In this document: positions 47,119 to 55,511 of the stretch, piece by piece
Position numbering within the stretch: the stretch's first letter is position 1
How the letters are laid out: the number at the start of each line of letters is the position of its first letter
From: Salegentibacter flavus
GTDB taxonomy: Bacteria; Bacteroidota; Bacteroidia; Flavobacteriales; Flavobacteriaceae
NCBI RefSeq assembly: GCF_900115145.1
Contig: NZ_FOVL01000001.1
Span: forward strand, 248,001-312,000
Direction of reading: 5' to 3'
Length of the DNA stretch: 64,000 bases
Program-made: the position numbers and the translations under genes
The notes under the pieces: generated by a model
Seen by the model: the letters and a program-made list of their open reading frames with translations, nothing else
The model's database searches: none
Told to the model about the DNA's origin: nothing

Positions 47119-47676
47119 GTGAAAGTAATTCAACTCTTTAAAAACGAAAAATTACTTATTAAACTGGCTGCCAACCAAAACCGGGAGGCGCAGCGCCAGT
47201 TATACGACCAGCATTCGGGGAAAATGCTAAGTGTTTGCAGGCAATATATTAAAGACCTTCAGCAAGCAGAAGAAGTAATGCTAAGTGGGTTTTTAAAGGT
47301 TTTTCTTCATCTGAAAAGTTTTAAAAATGAAGGCAGTTTCGAAGGTTGGATACGTAGGATTATGATTAGAGAATGTATTTCCTTTCTACGGTCAAACAAA
47401 AAACTTCAATTTCTGGAGGATGAATTTTCACAAGCAGAAATTTCCGAAACGGTTTCTTCAGAATTAAGCGCGGAAGAGATTCAGACTTTAATTGATGAGC
47501 TGCCCGAAGGCTATCGAATGGTCTTTATAATGTATGCTATTGAAGGCTATAAACACGCTGAAATCGCAGATTTGCTGAAAATTACAGTAGGGACTTCCAA
47601 ATCCCAGCTTTTTAAAGCAAGAAAAATATTACAGGAAAAATTAATCGCACAAAACACAGCTTATGGCACTACATAG
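47119..47676 (+). CDS. ECF-type RNA polymerase sigma factor
   Basis: 185 residues from a GTG start. Region 2 is REAQRQLYDQHSGKMLSVCR through FLKVFLHLKSFKNEGSFEGW (with the ECF-typical GWIRRIMIR), and region 4 is IDELPEGYRMVFIMYAIEGY followed by the helix-turn-helix HAEIADLLKITVGTSKSQLF. The next gene starts before its stop (14-base overlap) and encodes a single-pass membrane protein that could hold it inactive. Confidence 0.92.
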   Translation: MKVIQLFKNEKLLIKLAANQNREAQRQLYDQHSGKMLSVCRQYIKDLQQAEEVMLSGFLKVFLHLKSFKNEGSFEGWIRRIMIRECISFLRSNKKLQFLEDEFSQAEISETVSSELSAEEIQTLIDELPEGYRMVFIMYAIEGYKHAEIADLLKITVGTSKSQLFKARKILQEKLIAQNTAYGTT

Positions 47677-48412
47677 ATTTGAAGAGCAGGCAGAGAAGAA
47701 GTTAAGGGAACGCCAGATAGCTCCTTCAGCGGGAAATTGGGAGAAGCTCGAGGCTAAATTGGGCAAGGATGAGGAAAAAAGTAAGTTCAGGGCCTGGTGG
47801 CCATTGGTGGCAGCCATAATGGTTCTGGCTTTTTTTGCGGGAAGCCTGTTTTTTAGCACAACACCAGAGTCACCTGCAATAGTAGAAGAACCCACCGAAA
47901 AAATTCCTGAAAATACCCGGAAAAGTGAAGATTTTAAAGCTCCGGTTGAGATTGCTTCTGAAGAAAAGAAAACAAGGCCTGCACAAAATAAGAAAGTTGA
48001 ATCTTCGAAAGAAATTCCGCAGCAACCTACTCCGGAAATTAAGCGGGAGAAATTAGTGGCTGCTTCAACAGAAATTGAAAACCTTCATTTTGAGCTTGAA
48101 AATATAAGCCTTACACCGCCGGTTCAGAATTTGACACCTGTAAAAAACCAATTGGAGGAAGTTATTGCCATGGTAGTTTCTGAGCAGGCAGAAAAAGATC
48201 TTACTGAAGCCGAGGTAGATGATTTATTACTGGAAGCTGCAAGCCGGCTTACCCGGCAGCAGGTTTTTGAAGACAATGGGAGTGTGAATGCATCTGCTCT
48301 TTTGGCCGATGTTGAAACAGAACTCGATCAGTCTTTCCGTAAAAAGGTTTTTGAACTATTAAAAGAAGGTTTTGAGGAAGCGAGTTATGCTTTTACCAAT
48401 CGAAATAAATAA
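47663..48412 (+). CDS. single-pass membrane protein, putative anti-sigma partner
   Basis: 249 residues. A cytoplasmic N-terminal domain of about 47 residues (RFEEQAEKKLRERQIAPSAG, NWEKLEAKL) precedes one membrane helix (about 48-67, PLVAAIMVLAFFAGSLFF) and a long Pro/Glu/Lys-rich periplasmic part with an acidic helical end. The overlap with the sigma gene and the topology are those of anti-sigma factors, but no zinc-binding ASD motif is seen, so the role is inferred from context. Confidence 0.6.
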   Translation: MALHRFEEQAEKKLRERQIAPSAGNWEKLEAKLGKDEEKSKFRAWWPLVAAIMVLAFFAGSLFFSTTPESPAIVEEPTEKIPENTRKSEDFKAPVEIASEEKKTRPAQNKKVESSKEIPQQPTPEIKREKLVAASTEIENLHFELENISLTPPVQNLTPVKNQLEEVIAMVVSEQAEKDLTEAEVDDLLLEAASRLTRQQVFEDNGSVNASALLADVETELDQSFRKKVFELLKEGFEEASYAFTNRNK

Positions 48413-48463
48413 TAATCATCCCCTTTTAGGGTCATTTATCAATTAATCCATCAAATCAGTTTT

Positions 48464-49495
48464 ATGAAAACAATCATTATCTATTTAGTAGTAAGTTTGA
48501 GTTCTCTTTTATTTCAGGAAATTTATGCTCAATCCAAAGATTCAGATTACGGACAGGTTGAAACCCTGGAGAAATTAAAGAAGGAAATCGTTACCGAGGA
48601 AAAGGAGGAATTAAAAAAAACAGTTACTTCCCTGAACCGTCTTGTTGAGCAGGGTAAAATAACTGCAGAATCAGCCATGCTTCAAAAAGAGACAGCTGCT
48701 GGTAAACATGCAAAAAACATTGAAAACCGTATTACCATCCTTGAAAATAAATTTGCCCTGGAATCCAGAAATAGTTCTAATGATAAAAGTGTTTGGCTAA
48801 CATTTGGCGAAGACGGTAAAGTAGGAGGTTTAGATACTAATCCAAATAAATACGATAGAAGAACTACCAATGATCTTGTAATAGCCGCCGGATTTAACAA
48901 TGCGCTTGAAGATGGTCAGTCCCTTAATGATTCGGATTTTAAATTGGCTGGAAGCAGATTTTTTGAAATCGGTTGGGCTTGGAAAACCCGGGTTTTTAAA
49001 AATACCAATTGGTTGAGGTTTCGTTATGGGGTGTCATTTCAGTTTAATGGCTTAAAACCGGTAGATAACCAGATTTTTGAGCAGGATGGAAACGAAACTT
49101 ATTTAACCGAATTCAATTATGATCTCAAAAAATCGAAATTCAGGATGGATAACCTGGTAGTTCCCGTTCATTTTGAGTTTGGTCCTTCTACCAAAATCGA
49201 AACCGACCGAAGTATTCGATATTCTACCGTAGGAAAATTGAAAATAGGTTTGGGAGGATATGCCGGTTTAAATATTGGGGAGCGGCAAAAGCTCAAGTAT
49301 GAAGTCGATGGCGAGAAAATAAAAGAAAAGCTGAAAAACGATTACAACACCAACGATTTTGTTTACGGTTTAAGCGCTTACCTGGGATGGGGTGGTGCCA
49401 CCTTGTACGGGAAATATGATTTGAACCCGATTTTCAAAGACCCAAACCGGGAATTGCATAATTTCTCACTCGGACTTCGCTTTGATGTGGATTAG
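48464..49495 (+). CDS. secreted protein with coiled coil and C-terminal beta-barrel
   Basis: 343 residues. Signal peptide to about YAQ (residue 23), then a highly charged helical region (about 30-105, likely coiled coil), then a beta-rich C-terminal half (RFFEIGWAWKTRVF, WLRFRYGVSFQFNG, IGLGGYAGLNIG) ending FSLGLRFDVD like an outer-membrane barrel. It is 51 bases behind the putative anti-sigma gene and may be a target or sensor of the sigma system. No family name recognised. Confidence 0.6.
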   Translation: MKTIIIYLVVSLSSLLFQEIYAQSKDSDYGQVETLEKLKKEIVTEEKEELKKTVTSLNRLVEQGKITAESAMLQKETAAGKHAKNIENRITILENKFALESRNSSNDKSVWLTFGEDGKVGGLDTNPNKYDRRTTNDLVIAAGFNNALEDGQSLNDSDFKLAGSRFFEIGWAWKTRVFKNTNWLRFRYGVSFQFNGLKPVDNQIFEQDGNETYLTEFNYDLKKSKFRMDNLVVPVHFEFGPSTKIETDRSIRYSTVGKLKIGLGGYAGLNIGERQKLKYEVDGEKIKEKLKNDYNTNDFVYGLSAYLGWGGATLYGKYDLNPIFKDPNRELHNFSLGLRFDVD

Positions 49496-49515
49496 CTTAT
49501 AAATTCATACTTTTG

Positions 49516-49552
49516 AAGCCCCGGAAAGATATTTTCCGGGGCTTTGTTTTTT
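49516..49552 (+). terminator. intrinsic terminator after the sigma operon
   Basis: AAGCCCCGGAAA pairs perfectly with TTTCCGGGGCTT around GATAT, followed by a T-rich run. Confidence 0.9.
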
Positions 49553-49592
49553 CAAAGAAATAATTAATAACTTCCGTGAAAATTTTCGCCCT

Positions 49593-51551
49593 TTGATCTC
49601 AAAAACCACCATAGACAATGTATTTGAAACCGCCCGGGTTGAGGAGGTTATCGGCGATTTTGTTCAGCTTAAAAAATCGGGTTCGAATTTTAAGGGGTTA
49701 AGTCCTTTTAGCGATGAGCGAACCCCGAGTTTTATGGTTTCTCCTGTGAAACAGATATGGAAGGATTTCTCAAGCGGGAAGGGTGGTAATGTGGTGGCTT
49801 TCCTTATGGAGCACGAGCACTTTACCTATCCTGAAGCCATAAAATACCTGGCAAAAAAGTACGGGATTGAAATAGAGGAAACCCTGCAAACCGACGAACA
49901 AAAGGTACAGGCCAACGAGCGGGAAAGTATGTACCTGGTTTCAGAATTTGCCAATAAATATTTTCAGAAAATACTTCATAAAACCGATCCCGGAAAGGCA
50001 ATTGGTTTAAGTTATTTCAAAGAGCGCGGCTTTACTTTAGAAACCATCAATAAGTTCGAGCTGGGCTACTGCCTTGATGAGTGGGATGCTTTTACCAAAG
50101 AAGCCCTGGCCGAAGGCTACAAGCTGGAATTCCTGGAAAAAACCGGACTTAGTATCGTAAAAGGCGAAAAGCAGTTCGACAGGTTTAAAGGCAGGGTGAT
50201 GTTTCCTATTCATTCTATGTCTGGCCGGGTGCTTGGTTTTGGAGGGAGAATACTTTCCAACGATAAAAAAGCTGCGAAATATCTGAACTCTCCCGAAAGC
50301 GAGATATATCATAAGAGCAAGGTCCTCTACGGAATTAACTACGCCAAGCAGGCTATTGCTAAAGAAGATAACTGTTTTCTTGTTGAAGGCTATACCGATG
50401 TGATCCAGTTTCACCAAACCGGAATAGAGAATGTGGTTTCTTCCTCAGGGACGGCGCTTACGTCTGAGCAGATCCGGCTCATTAACCGACTTACTAAAAA
50501 CATTACAGTGCTTTTTGACGGAGATGCAGCCGGTTTGAGAGCTTCCCTCCGCGGAATTGACCTTATCCTCGAACAGGGGATGAACGTAAGGATTTGCACC
50601 TTCCCTGAAGGCGAGGATCCTGATAGTTTTGCCCGGAAAAACTCTGAGGTAGAGTTAAGGGATTTCCTTGAAGAAAATTCAAAGGATTTTATTCGTTTTA
50701 AAGCTTCCCTGTTAATGGAGGAAGCAAAAAATGATCCGGTGAAGAAAGCCGGATTAATTAGAGAAATAGTTCAAAGTATTTCAAAGATTCCTGATAATAT
50801 TCAGCAGGAAGTATATCTTCAGGAGTGTTCCAGGATCATGGATATCTCTGAAGAAGTGCTTTATTCCAGCCTGGCACAGTTAACCAAAAAATCTGATGGC
50901 CAGTCCCAAAGGAAACCTGCCAGAAAATCTTTTGATGTTGTAAAAGAAGAAAAACAAATAGCACCCAGGGTAGATGAGCAATTTGAACTGGAGAAAAAAA
51001 TTATAAGCCTGCTGTTGTTATACGGAAAGGAAGAGGAGGAATTTGAGGATCTACTTCTAAAAGAAAAAGAAAACGGAGAATTGGTGCTTGAACCTGAAAT
51101 ACAGAAAGCCAGAGTCTTTGAGAAAATATTTCTTGACCTTCAGGAGGATGAAATAGCTTTTACCAATTCCGATTTTCAGCAGATTTATAGTGATCTTATC
51201 GATAGGCTTAACAGCAACGATTCCTTCGCGATGGAGACCTTCATTAATGAAATTGATGCTGAAAAGGCTTCGGCGATAACCAATATTTTAATGGAGGACG
51301 AGCAGTATGAATTGCACGACTGGGATCGGCAGAATATTTTTGTAAAAACCAAGAAAGAAACCCTTTCACGCCTGGTTTCTGAAACCATCCTTTCACTACG
51401 ACGGTTTTTGATAAACCAGAAGATAGATGAACTTTCATCGCAAGTAAAAACTCCCGACCCGGAAACGGACAGCAGTGTGATACTAAAGGATATAATGGAT
51501 TATTTAAGTTTAAAGAAAGTGCTTTCTGATAAGCTCAATCGGGTTATGTAG
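49593..51551 (+). CDS. dnaG: DNA primase, zinc-ligand-free form
   Basis: 652 residues. N-terminal primase zinc-binding domain (about 1-100), RNA-polymerase/TOPRIM core with NKFELGYCLDEWDAF, GRVMFPIHSMSGRVLGFGGR, the acidic FLVEGYTDVIQFHQTG and VLFDGDAAGLRASLRGID, then a C-terminal helicase-interaction region. In the first domain the four zinc ligands are replaced: Ser37, Ser40, Asp58 and Ser61 stand where E. coli has Cys40, His43, Cys61 and Cys64, while the rest (TPSFMVSP, FSSGKGGNVVAFLM) is conserved. It makes RNA primers at the fork. Its end overlaps the convergent regulator gene by eight bases. Confidence 0.97.
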   Translation: MISKTTIDNVFETARVEEVIGDFVQLKKSGSNFKGLSPFSDERTPSFMVSPVKQIWKDFSSGKGGNVVAFLMEHEHFTYPEAIKYLAKKYGIEIEETLQTDEQKVQANERESMYLVSEFANKYFQKILHKTDPGKAIGLSYFKERGFTLETINKFELGYCLDEWDAFTKEALAEGYKLEFLEKTGLSIVKGEKQFDRFKGRVMFPIHSMSGRVLGFGGRILSNDKKAAKYLNSPESEIYHKSKVLYGINYAKQAIAKEDNCFLVEGYTDVIQFHQTGIENVVSSSGTALTSEQIRLINRLTKNITVLFDGDAAGLRASLRGIDLILEQGMNVRICTFPEGEDPDSFARKNSEVELRDFLEENSKDFIRFKASLLMEEAKNDPVKKAGLIREIVQSISKIPDNIQQEVYLQECSRIMDISEEVLYSSLAQLTKKSDGQSQRKPARKSFDVVKEEKQIAPRVDEQFELEKKIISLLLLYGKEEEEFEDLLLKEKENGELVLEPEIQKARVFEKIFLDLQEDEIAFTNSDFQQIYSDLIDRLNSNDSFAMETFINEIDAEKASAITNILMEDEQYELHDWDRQNIFVKTKKETLSRLVSETILSLRRFLINQKIDELSSQVKTPDPETDSSVILKDIMDYLSLKKVLSDKLNRVM

Positions 51552-52185
51552 AGGGGTTTATTTCCAGTAGTCGGGATCTGGTAATGAGATCGGCTACATT
51601 ATCAACGTTTAGCTTTTTCAGCAAACGTGTTTTGTAGGTACTTACCGTTTTTTCGTTGATATTAAGGGTTTCGGCTATGTCTTTATTGCGTTTTCCTGCA
51701 GAGATAAGATTTAAGACTTCGATTTCACGAGTAGAAAGCTTTTTGAATTTAGTGATAAGACTTTTACCTTTGGACATTCCGGAATTTAATTTCTCAGTTA
51801 TTTTTTTATTCAGATATATTCCGCCCCGGGCTACCTGATAAATTGCTGATTCTAAGGTTTTGGGATCTGTTGTTTTGGAAATATAACCGGATGCTCCTGC
51901 TTTAATTGCACTTAAAGCATACATTTCTTCTGCGTGATAGCTAAAAACCAGAATTCTCAATTCCGGATATTCCTTTTTTAAAGTCCTTATGGCATTAATG
52001 CCGTGAATTTCGGGGAGATCTAATTCAAGAATCAGTACGGTAGGAACCTGCCGGGATAAAAACTTAAAGAGTTCATTTCCATTGGTAACTTTACCAATAA
52101 TTTCCAGGGCCGGGTTCATACGTATGATGCTACCGATGCCCTCGCTTACCACAGGATGATGATCTGCAATTAATATTGTATTCAT
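51544..52185 (-). CDS. LuxR/NarL-type response regulator with atypical receiver
   Basis: 213 residues from the Met at 52185; an upstream in-frame Met (52233) would add 16 residues unlike any receiver. The receiver (1-120) shows ADHHPVVSEG and LILELDLPEIHG: the phospho-acceptor position is Glu54 instead of Asp and the second acidic-pocket residue is His9. The Ser (VFSYHAE) and Lys (GYISKT) of the site remain. The C-terminal LuxR helix-turn-helix is complete (LSTREIEVLNLISAGKRNKD, IAETLNINEKTVSTYKTRLL). No histidine kinase is adjacent. Probably acts without standard phosphorylation. Confidence 0.88.
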   Translation of the reverse strand: MNTILIADHHPVVSEGIGSIIRMNPALEIIGKVTNGNELFKFLSRQVPTVLILELDLPEIHGINAIRTLKKEYPELRILVFSYHAEEMYALSAIKAGASGYISKTTDPKTLESAIYQVARGGIYLNKKITEKLNSGMSKGKSLITKFKKLSTREIEVLNLISAGKRNKDIAETLNINEKTVSTYKTRLLKKLNVDNVADLITRSRLLEINPST

Positions 52186-52306
52186 AAAACAGGTTGGTGT
52201 TGAAAAAACTATATGCCTGTAGGGCGGAGGCATATTTTTTACTTACTTAAAAATACCTGTTTTCTTATTAATTATAGAAATTTTAGTTGCTTATTCGATA
52301 AAACGA

Positions 52307-53098
52307 TTAGTTTTTAAGATGAACGGGAATCTGGCAAACGGGTATCGGATTGATTTTGTGCAAATTAGCTCTGTGACGGCTTTGGTAAATTTTAAAAACC
52401 TCTTTTTGTCTTCCTGAAAAGTCATCTACTGTTTTTCCTTTTCCGGCCTCCAGCATAGCCCATTCCAGTTCATCATAAGAGGCGCCAATTTGCTCTTCGT
52501 CGCTTGGGCTATCATCAAACAGGCCATCGGTAGGTTCAGCATTTATTATTTCAGTAGAAAGTTGCAGGTATTCAGCGATCTGGTATACTTCGCTCTTCAT
52601 CAAATCTGCAATTGGACTAAGATCGACTCCGCCATCACCATACTTGGTGAAAAATCCTACACCAAAATCTTCAACTTTATTCCCTGTGCCTGCAACCAGG
52701 TAAGCATGCATCCCGGCAAAATAATATAAGGTAGTCATTCTTAACCGGGCACGGGTGTTGGCAAGACTTAAAGCCAGATTATCTGAGGTTTCAGCCTTTG
52801 GGACTGCCTCTTGGAAATTATCAAAAACAGGGGTGAGGTTTACCTCCAGGTTACTCACATTGGCAAAATGTTCCTTTAGGTATTGTATATGTTTTTGCGC
52901 CCTTGTCACCTGATTTTTTGGCTGGTGAATAGGCATCTCCAGGCAAAGAGTACGCATTCCTGTTTTGGCGCAAAGTGCAGAAGTTACTGCCGAATCGATA
53001 CCGCCGCTAATTCCTATAACAAAACCATTCATATTGGCTTTTGTTGCGTAATCTTTTAGCCAGTTTACTATATGATCTACTACTTTATCAGTCTGCAT
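52307..53098 (-). CDS. nadE: NAD+ synthetase
   Basis: 263 residues from the Met at 53098 (MQTDKVVDHIVNWLK); an upstream Met at 53140 overlaps the promoters and is rejected. The ATP-pyrophosphatase loop SGGIDS (31-36), ARLRMTTLYYFA, GTGNKVEDFGVGFFTKYGDG and ADLMKSEVYQIAEYL identify the enzyme. It lacks the glutaminase domain, so it is the short form expected to use ammonia for the last step of NAD synthesis. Confidence 0.95.
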   Translation of the reverse strand: MQTDKVVDHIVNWLKDYATKANMNGFVIGISGGIDSAVTSALCAKTGMRTLCLEMPIHQPKNQVTRAQKHIQYLKEHFANVSNLEVNLTPVFDNFQEAVPKAETSDNLALSLANTRARLRMTTLYYFAGMHAYLVAGTGNKVEDFGVGFFTKYGDGGVDLSPIADLMKSEVYQIAEYLQLSTEIINAEPTDGLFDDSPSDEEQIGASYDELEWAMLEAGKGKTVDDFSGRQKEVFKIYQSRHRANLHKINPIPVCQIPVHLKN

Positions 53099-53101
53099 AA
53101 T

Positions 53102-53134
53102 TTTGGGTGAATTAGTTTGTAAATAATACCTTTG
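53102..53134 (+). promoter_or_regulatory. promoter of gldB-gldC
   Basis: TTTG (53102-53105) and TACCTTTG (53127-53134) with a 21-base spacer, about 70 bases before gldB. It overlaps the region transcribed for the divergent nadE. Confidence 0.6.
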
Positions 53135-53137
53135 TCT

Positions 53138-53145
53138 CAAAACTA
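53138..53145 (-). promoter_or_regulatory. candidate -7 promoter element for nadE
   Basis: On the minus strand TAGTTTTG, matching TAnnTTTG, about 40 bases before nadE. It is only three bases from the gldB element on the other strand. Confidence 0.45.
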
Positions 53146-53203
53146 CTATTTAAAGGTAATTTATAAAAGCTCCCAGGCGTTAAAGCCTTCATAAGAAAAT
53201 TGT

Positions 53204-54163
53204 ATGATCAGGAAATTGCTGTTGTTTTTTACCGTTTTGGCCATTTTTTCCTGCGGAAATATGTCAGAAACTGAAAAGGAAATCGAAAAAGTTGAAGTCG
53301 ATTTTGAGGTAATCCGTTTTGATGAGAAATTTGCCGAAGCTTCTCCGGAAAGCCTCCCTGAATTGAAAGCAGAGTATCCTTATCTTTTTCCTAAGCAATA
53401 CGGTGATGAGGTTTGGGAAGAAAAGTTAACCGACACCATTCAGCTAGAGCTCAACGCAGAGGTAGCCAAAGCCTTTTCCGATTTTTCCCGGGAAGAAGAT
53501 GAATTGCACAGATTTTTTCAGCATATAAAATATTATTTCCCCGATTTTGAAACCCCGGATGTAATTACCATCACTTCTGAAGTAGATTATAAGAATAAGG
53601 TGGTAATTGCAGAAGATAAACTTTTTATCGCCCTTGATACTTACCTCGGGCAAGATCATCATTTTTACATCGGGCTGCAGGAATACCTGAAAAAGAATTT
53701 CCGGAGATCTCAAATTCTTCCCGATGTTTCCCAGGCATACGCGAAAAAATATGTTCCCAGGCCGCAGGCCCGAACATTTCTCGCGCATATGATCTACTAT
53801 GGGAAAATGCTTTACCTTAAAGACCTGTGGATCCCTTTTAGAACAGATGCCGATAAAATTGGCTACACCCCTGAAGAGTTTGAATGGGCTAAAAGTAATG
53901 AAGAACAGATCTGGCGGCATTTTGTGGATAAGGAATTTATCTTTGATACCGATTCTGAGCTGTATACCAGATTTTTATATCCGGCACCTTTCAGTAAATT
54001 TTACCTGGCGCTTGATAATGAATCGCCAGACCGATTGGGGCAATATATCGGATGGCAGATCATCAGAAAATATATGGATAGAAATGAAGCTTCGGTAGAA
54101 GAAATGTTGCAAACCGATGCCGAGACTATTTTTAATAACGCAAATTATAAACCAAGTAAATAA
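53204..54163 (+). CDS. gldB: gliding motility lipoprotein GldB
   Basis: 319 residues. Signal peptide with lipobox FSC (Cys17), then the GldB pattern: VEVDFEVIRFDEKFAE, YPYLFPKQYGDEVW, a central HHFYIGLQEYLKKNFRRSQI, YVPRPQARTFLAHMIYYGKM and the C-terminal GWQIIRKYMDRN. GldB is required for gliding and for the type IX secretion-linked motility machinery in Flavobacterium johnsoniae. Its stop overlaps the gldC start by one base. Confidence 0.93.
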   Translation: MIRKLLLFFTVLAIFSCGNMSETEKEIEKVEVDFEVIRFDEKFAEASPESLPELKAEYPYLFPKQYGDEVWEEKLTDTIQLELNAEVAKAFSDFSREEDELHRFFQHIKYYFPDFETPDVITITSEVDYKNKVVIAEDKLFIALDTYLGQDHHFYIGLQEYLKKNFRRSQILPDVSQAYAKKYVPRPQARTFLAHMIYYGKMLYLKDLWIPFRTDADKIGYTPEEFEWAKSNEEQIWRHFVDKEFIFDTDSELYTRFLYPAPFSKFYLALDNESPDRLGQYIGWQIIRKYMDRNEASVEEMLQTDAETIFNNANYKPSK

Positions 54164-54498
54164 TGGCCTACAAGAAGTCTGAAATAAATATAGAAGTAAT
54201 AACCGACGAAAACCAGGTTCCTGAAGAACTTTACTGGAGTGCTGAAGACGGAGGCGTTCACAAGGAAGAAGCAAAAGCTATAATGCTTTCGGTTTGGGAC
54301 AGCAAACAACAGGAGACCCTGCGAATTGATCTTTGGACCAAGGATATGCCGGTTGATGAGATGAAAAAGTTCTTCCATCAAACCCTGGTTTCCATGAGTG
54401 ATACATTTAATCGCGCAACCCAGGACCAGAAAATGACCGATACAATGAAGGATTTCTGTGATTATTTCGCCGAAAAAATGGAGATCACTAAAAAATAA
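54163..54498 (+). CDS. gldC: gliding motility protein GldC
   Basis: 111 residues without signal peptide: SEINIEVITDENQVPEELYW, KAIMLSVWD, ETLRIDLWTKDMPVDEMKKF and the C-terminal MKDFCDYFAEKMEITKK. GldC accompanies GldB in gliding flavobacteria and improves gliding without being strictly essential. Coupled to gldB by TAATG. Confidence 0.93.
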   Translation: MAYKKSEINIEVITDENQVPEELYWSAEDGGVHKEEAKAIMLSVWDSKQQETLRIDLWTKDMPVDEMKKFFHQTLVSMSDTFNRATQDQKMTDTMKDFCDYFAEKMEITKK

Positions 54499-54510
54499 AA
54501 TCAAACTCCT

Positions 54511-54870
54511 TTGGAAAAGTTACTCTTTGTCTATAATTCATTCTCGGGCAGTCATAATGCAATATTGGATTCAGTCCTTAAATTGGTGGGATCTAAGTCT
54601 ACCCCGTGCAAATTATGTGAGCTTACCCACGGGGTTTTTTCTGAAAAGAAAGCCTGGAAGGAATTCAAAAGAGATTCAGATTTGGAAATAGATTTCCTGC
54701 ATTTGGATGAATTCAGGAAAAAGTATGCCTCGAAATTCGGATACAAGTATACTTTTCCAATAGTTTTATGGGAAGATGAAAGAGAAATGGGAATTTTGGT
54801 CTCAACTGAGGAACTCGAAGAAATGGAAAATGTAGAAGAGTTAATAGCGCTTCTTGAAAGCAGAACTTAA
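54511..54870 (+). CDS. conserved small protein with CxxC motif, TTG start
   Basis: 119 residues. The frame follows the gldC stop directly, and the only possible start between that stop and the conserved N-terminus (MEKLLFVYNSFSGSHNAILD) is TTG at 54511. The thioredoxin-like reading is suggestive: an initial beta strand, then the CKLCELTHG motif (Cys33 and Cys36) and a YTFPIVLWE segment, but it is not a recognised family. Co-transcribed with gldBC by spacing; function unknown. Confidence 0.7.
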   Translation: MEKLLFVYNSFSGSHNAILDSVLKLVGSKSTPCKLCELTHGVFSEKKAWKEFKRDSDLEIDFLHLDEFRKKYASKFGYKYTFPIVLWEDEREMGILVSTEELEEMENVEELIALLESRT

Positions 54871-54878
54871 TTCTTAGG

Positions 54879-55478
54879 CTATTCCAGTTGCTGGTTAACC
54901 GATTCGATATAACCCAGGATTTCCTCCTTACCAAGACCAGAAGTGGCAGAGCTAATAAAAAACTCCGGCATTTCTGACCAGTATTCAAGCATTTCAGTCT
55001 GGTAATTTTTAATGTTGGTTTCCAGGGCTTTAGGTTTAATCTTATCGGCTTTGGTGAAAATAATACAGAAAGGAATCTGGTTTTCGCCCAGCCACTGCAT
55101 AAATTCCAGATCTATTTTTTGTGCCTTGTGGCGGCTATCTATCAGTACAAAGGCGCATACCATTTGTTTGCGATTCGCAAAATACGCAGTGATAAATTTC
55201 TGAAATGTTCTTTTTGCAGATTTTGAAACCTTTGCGTAACCGTATCCAGGTAAATCTACCAGGTGCCAGTTTCCATTGATTAGAAAATGGTTGATAAGTT
55301 GTGTTTTTCCCGGTCTTGATGAGGTTTTGGCCAGGGATTTTCGCTCGGTAAGCATATTGATAAGTGAAGATTTCCCCACATTACTTCGGCCAATAAAGGC
55401 ATACTCGGGCAGACGGGAATCAGGACATTTTTCCACCTTGGAATTACTAACCACAAATTCGGCCGATTTGATTTTCAT
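54879..55478 (-). CDS. engB: ribosome biogenesis GTP-binding protein EngB/YsxC
   Basis: 199 residues. The TRAFAC GTPase motifs are G1 GRSNVGKS (30-37), G2 SRPGKTQLINHF, G3 DLPGYGYAKVSK, G4 FTKADKIK and G5 SSATSGLG. EngB helps 50S subunit assembly and is normally essential. It ends convergently with the CxxC gene, with eight bases between. Confidence 0.96.
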   Translation of the reverse strand: MKIKSAEFVVSNSKVEKCPDSRLPEYAFIGRSNVGKSSLINMLTERKSLAKTSSRPGKTQLINHFLINGNWHLVDLPGYGYAKVSKSAKRTFQKFITAYFANRKQMVCAFVLIDSRHKAQKIDLEFMQWLGENQIPFCIIFTKADKIKPKALETNIKNYQTEMLEYWSEMPEFFISSATSGLGKEEILGYIESVNQQLE

Positions 55479-55511
55479 CAGAAATTATTTTATAACCCGG
55501 TTTGGGACTAA

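Noticed and set aside
53444-53920. 158-codon open frame antisense to gldB
   Set aside because: Covered by the clear GldB coding sequence; no independent start context or motifs.
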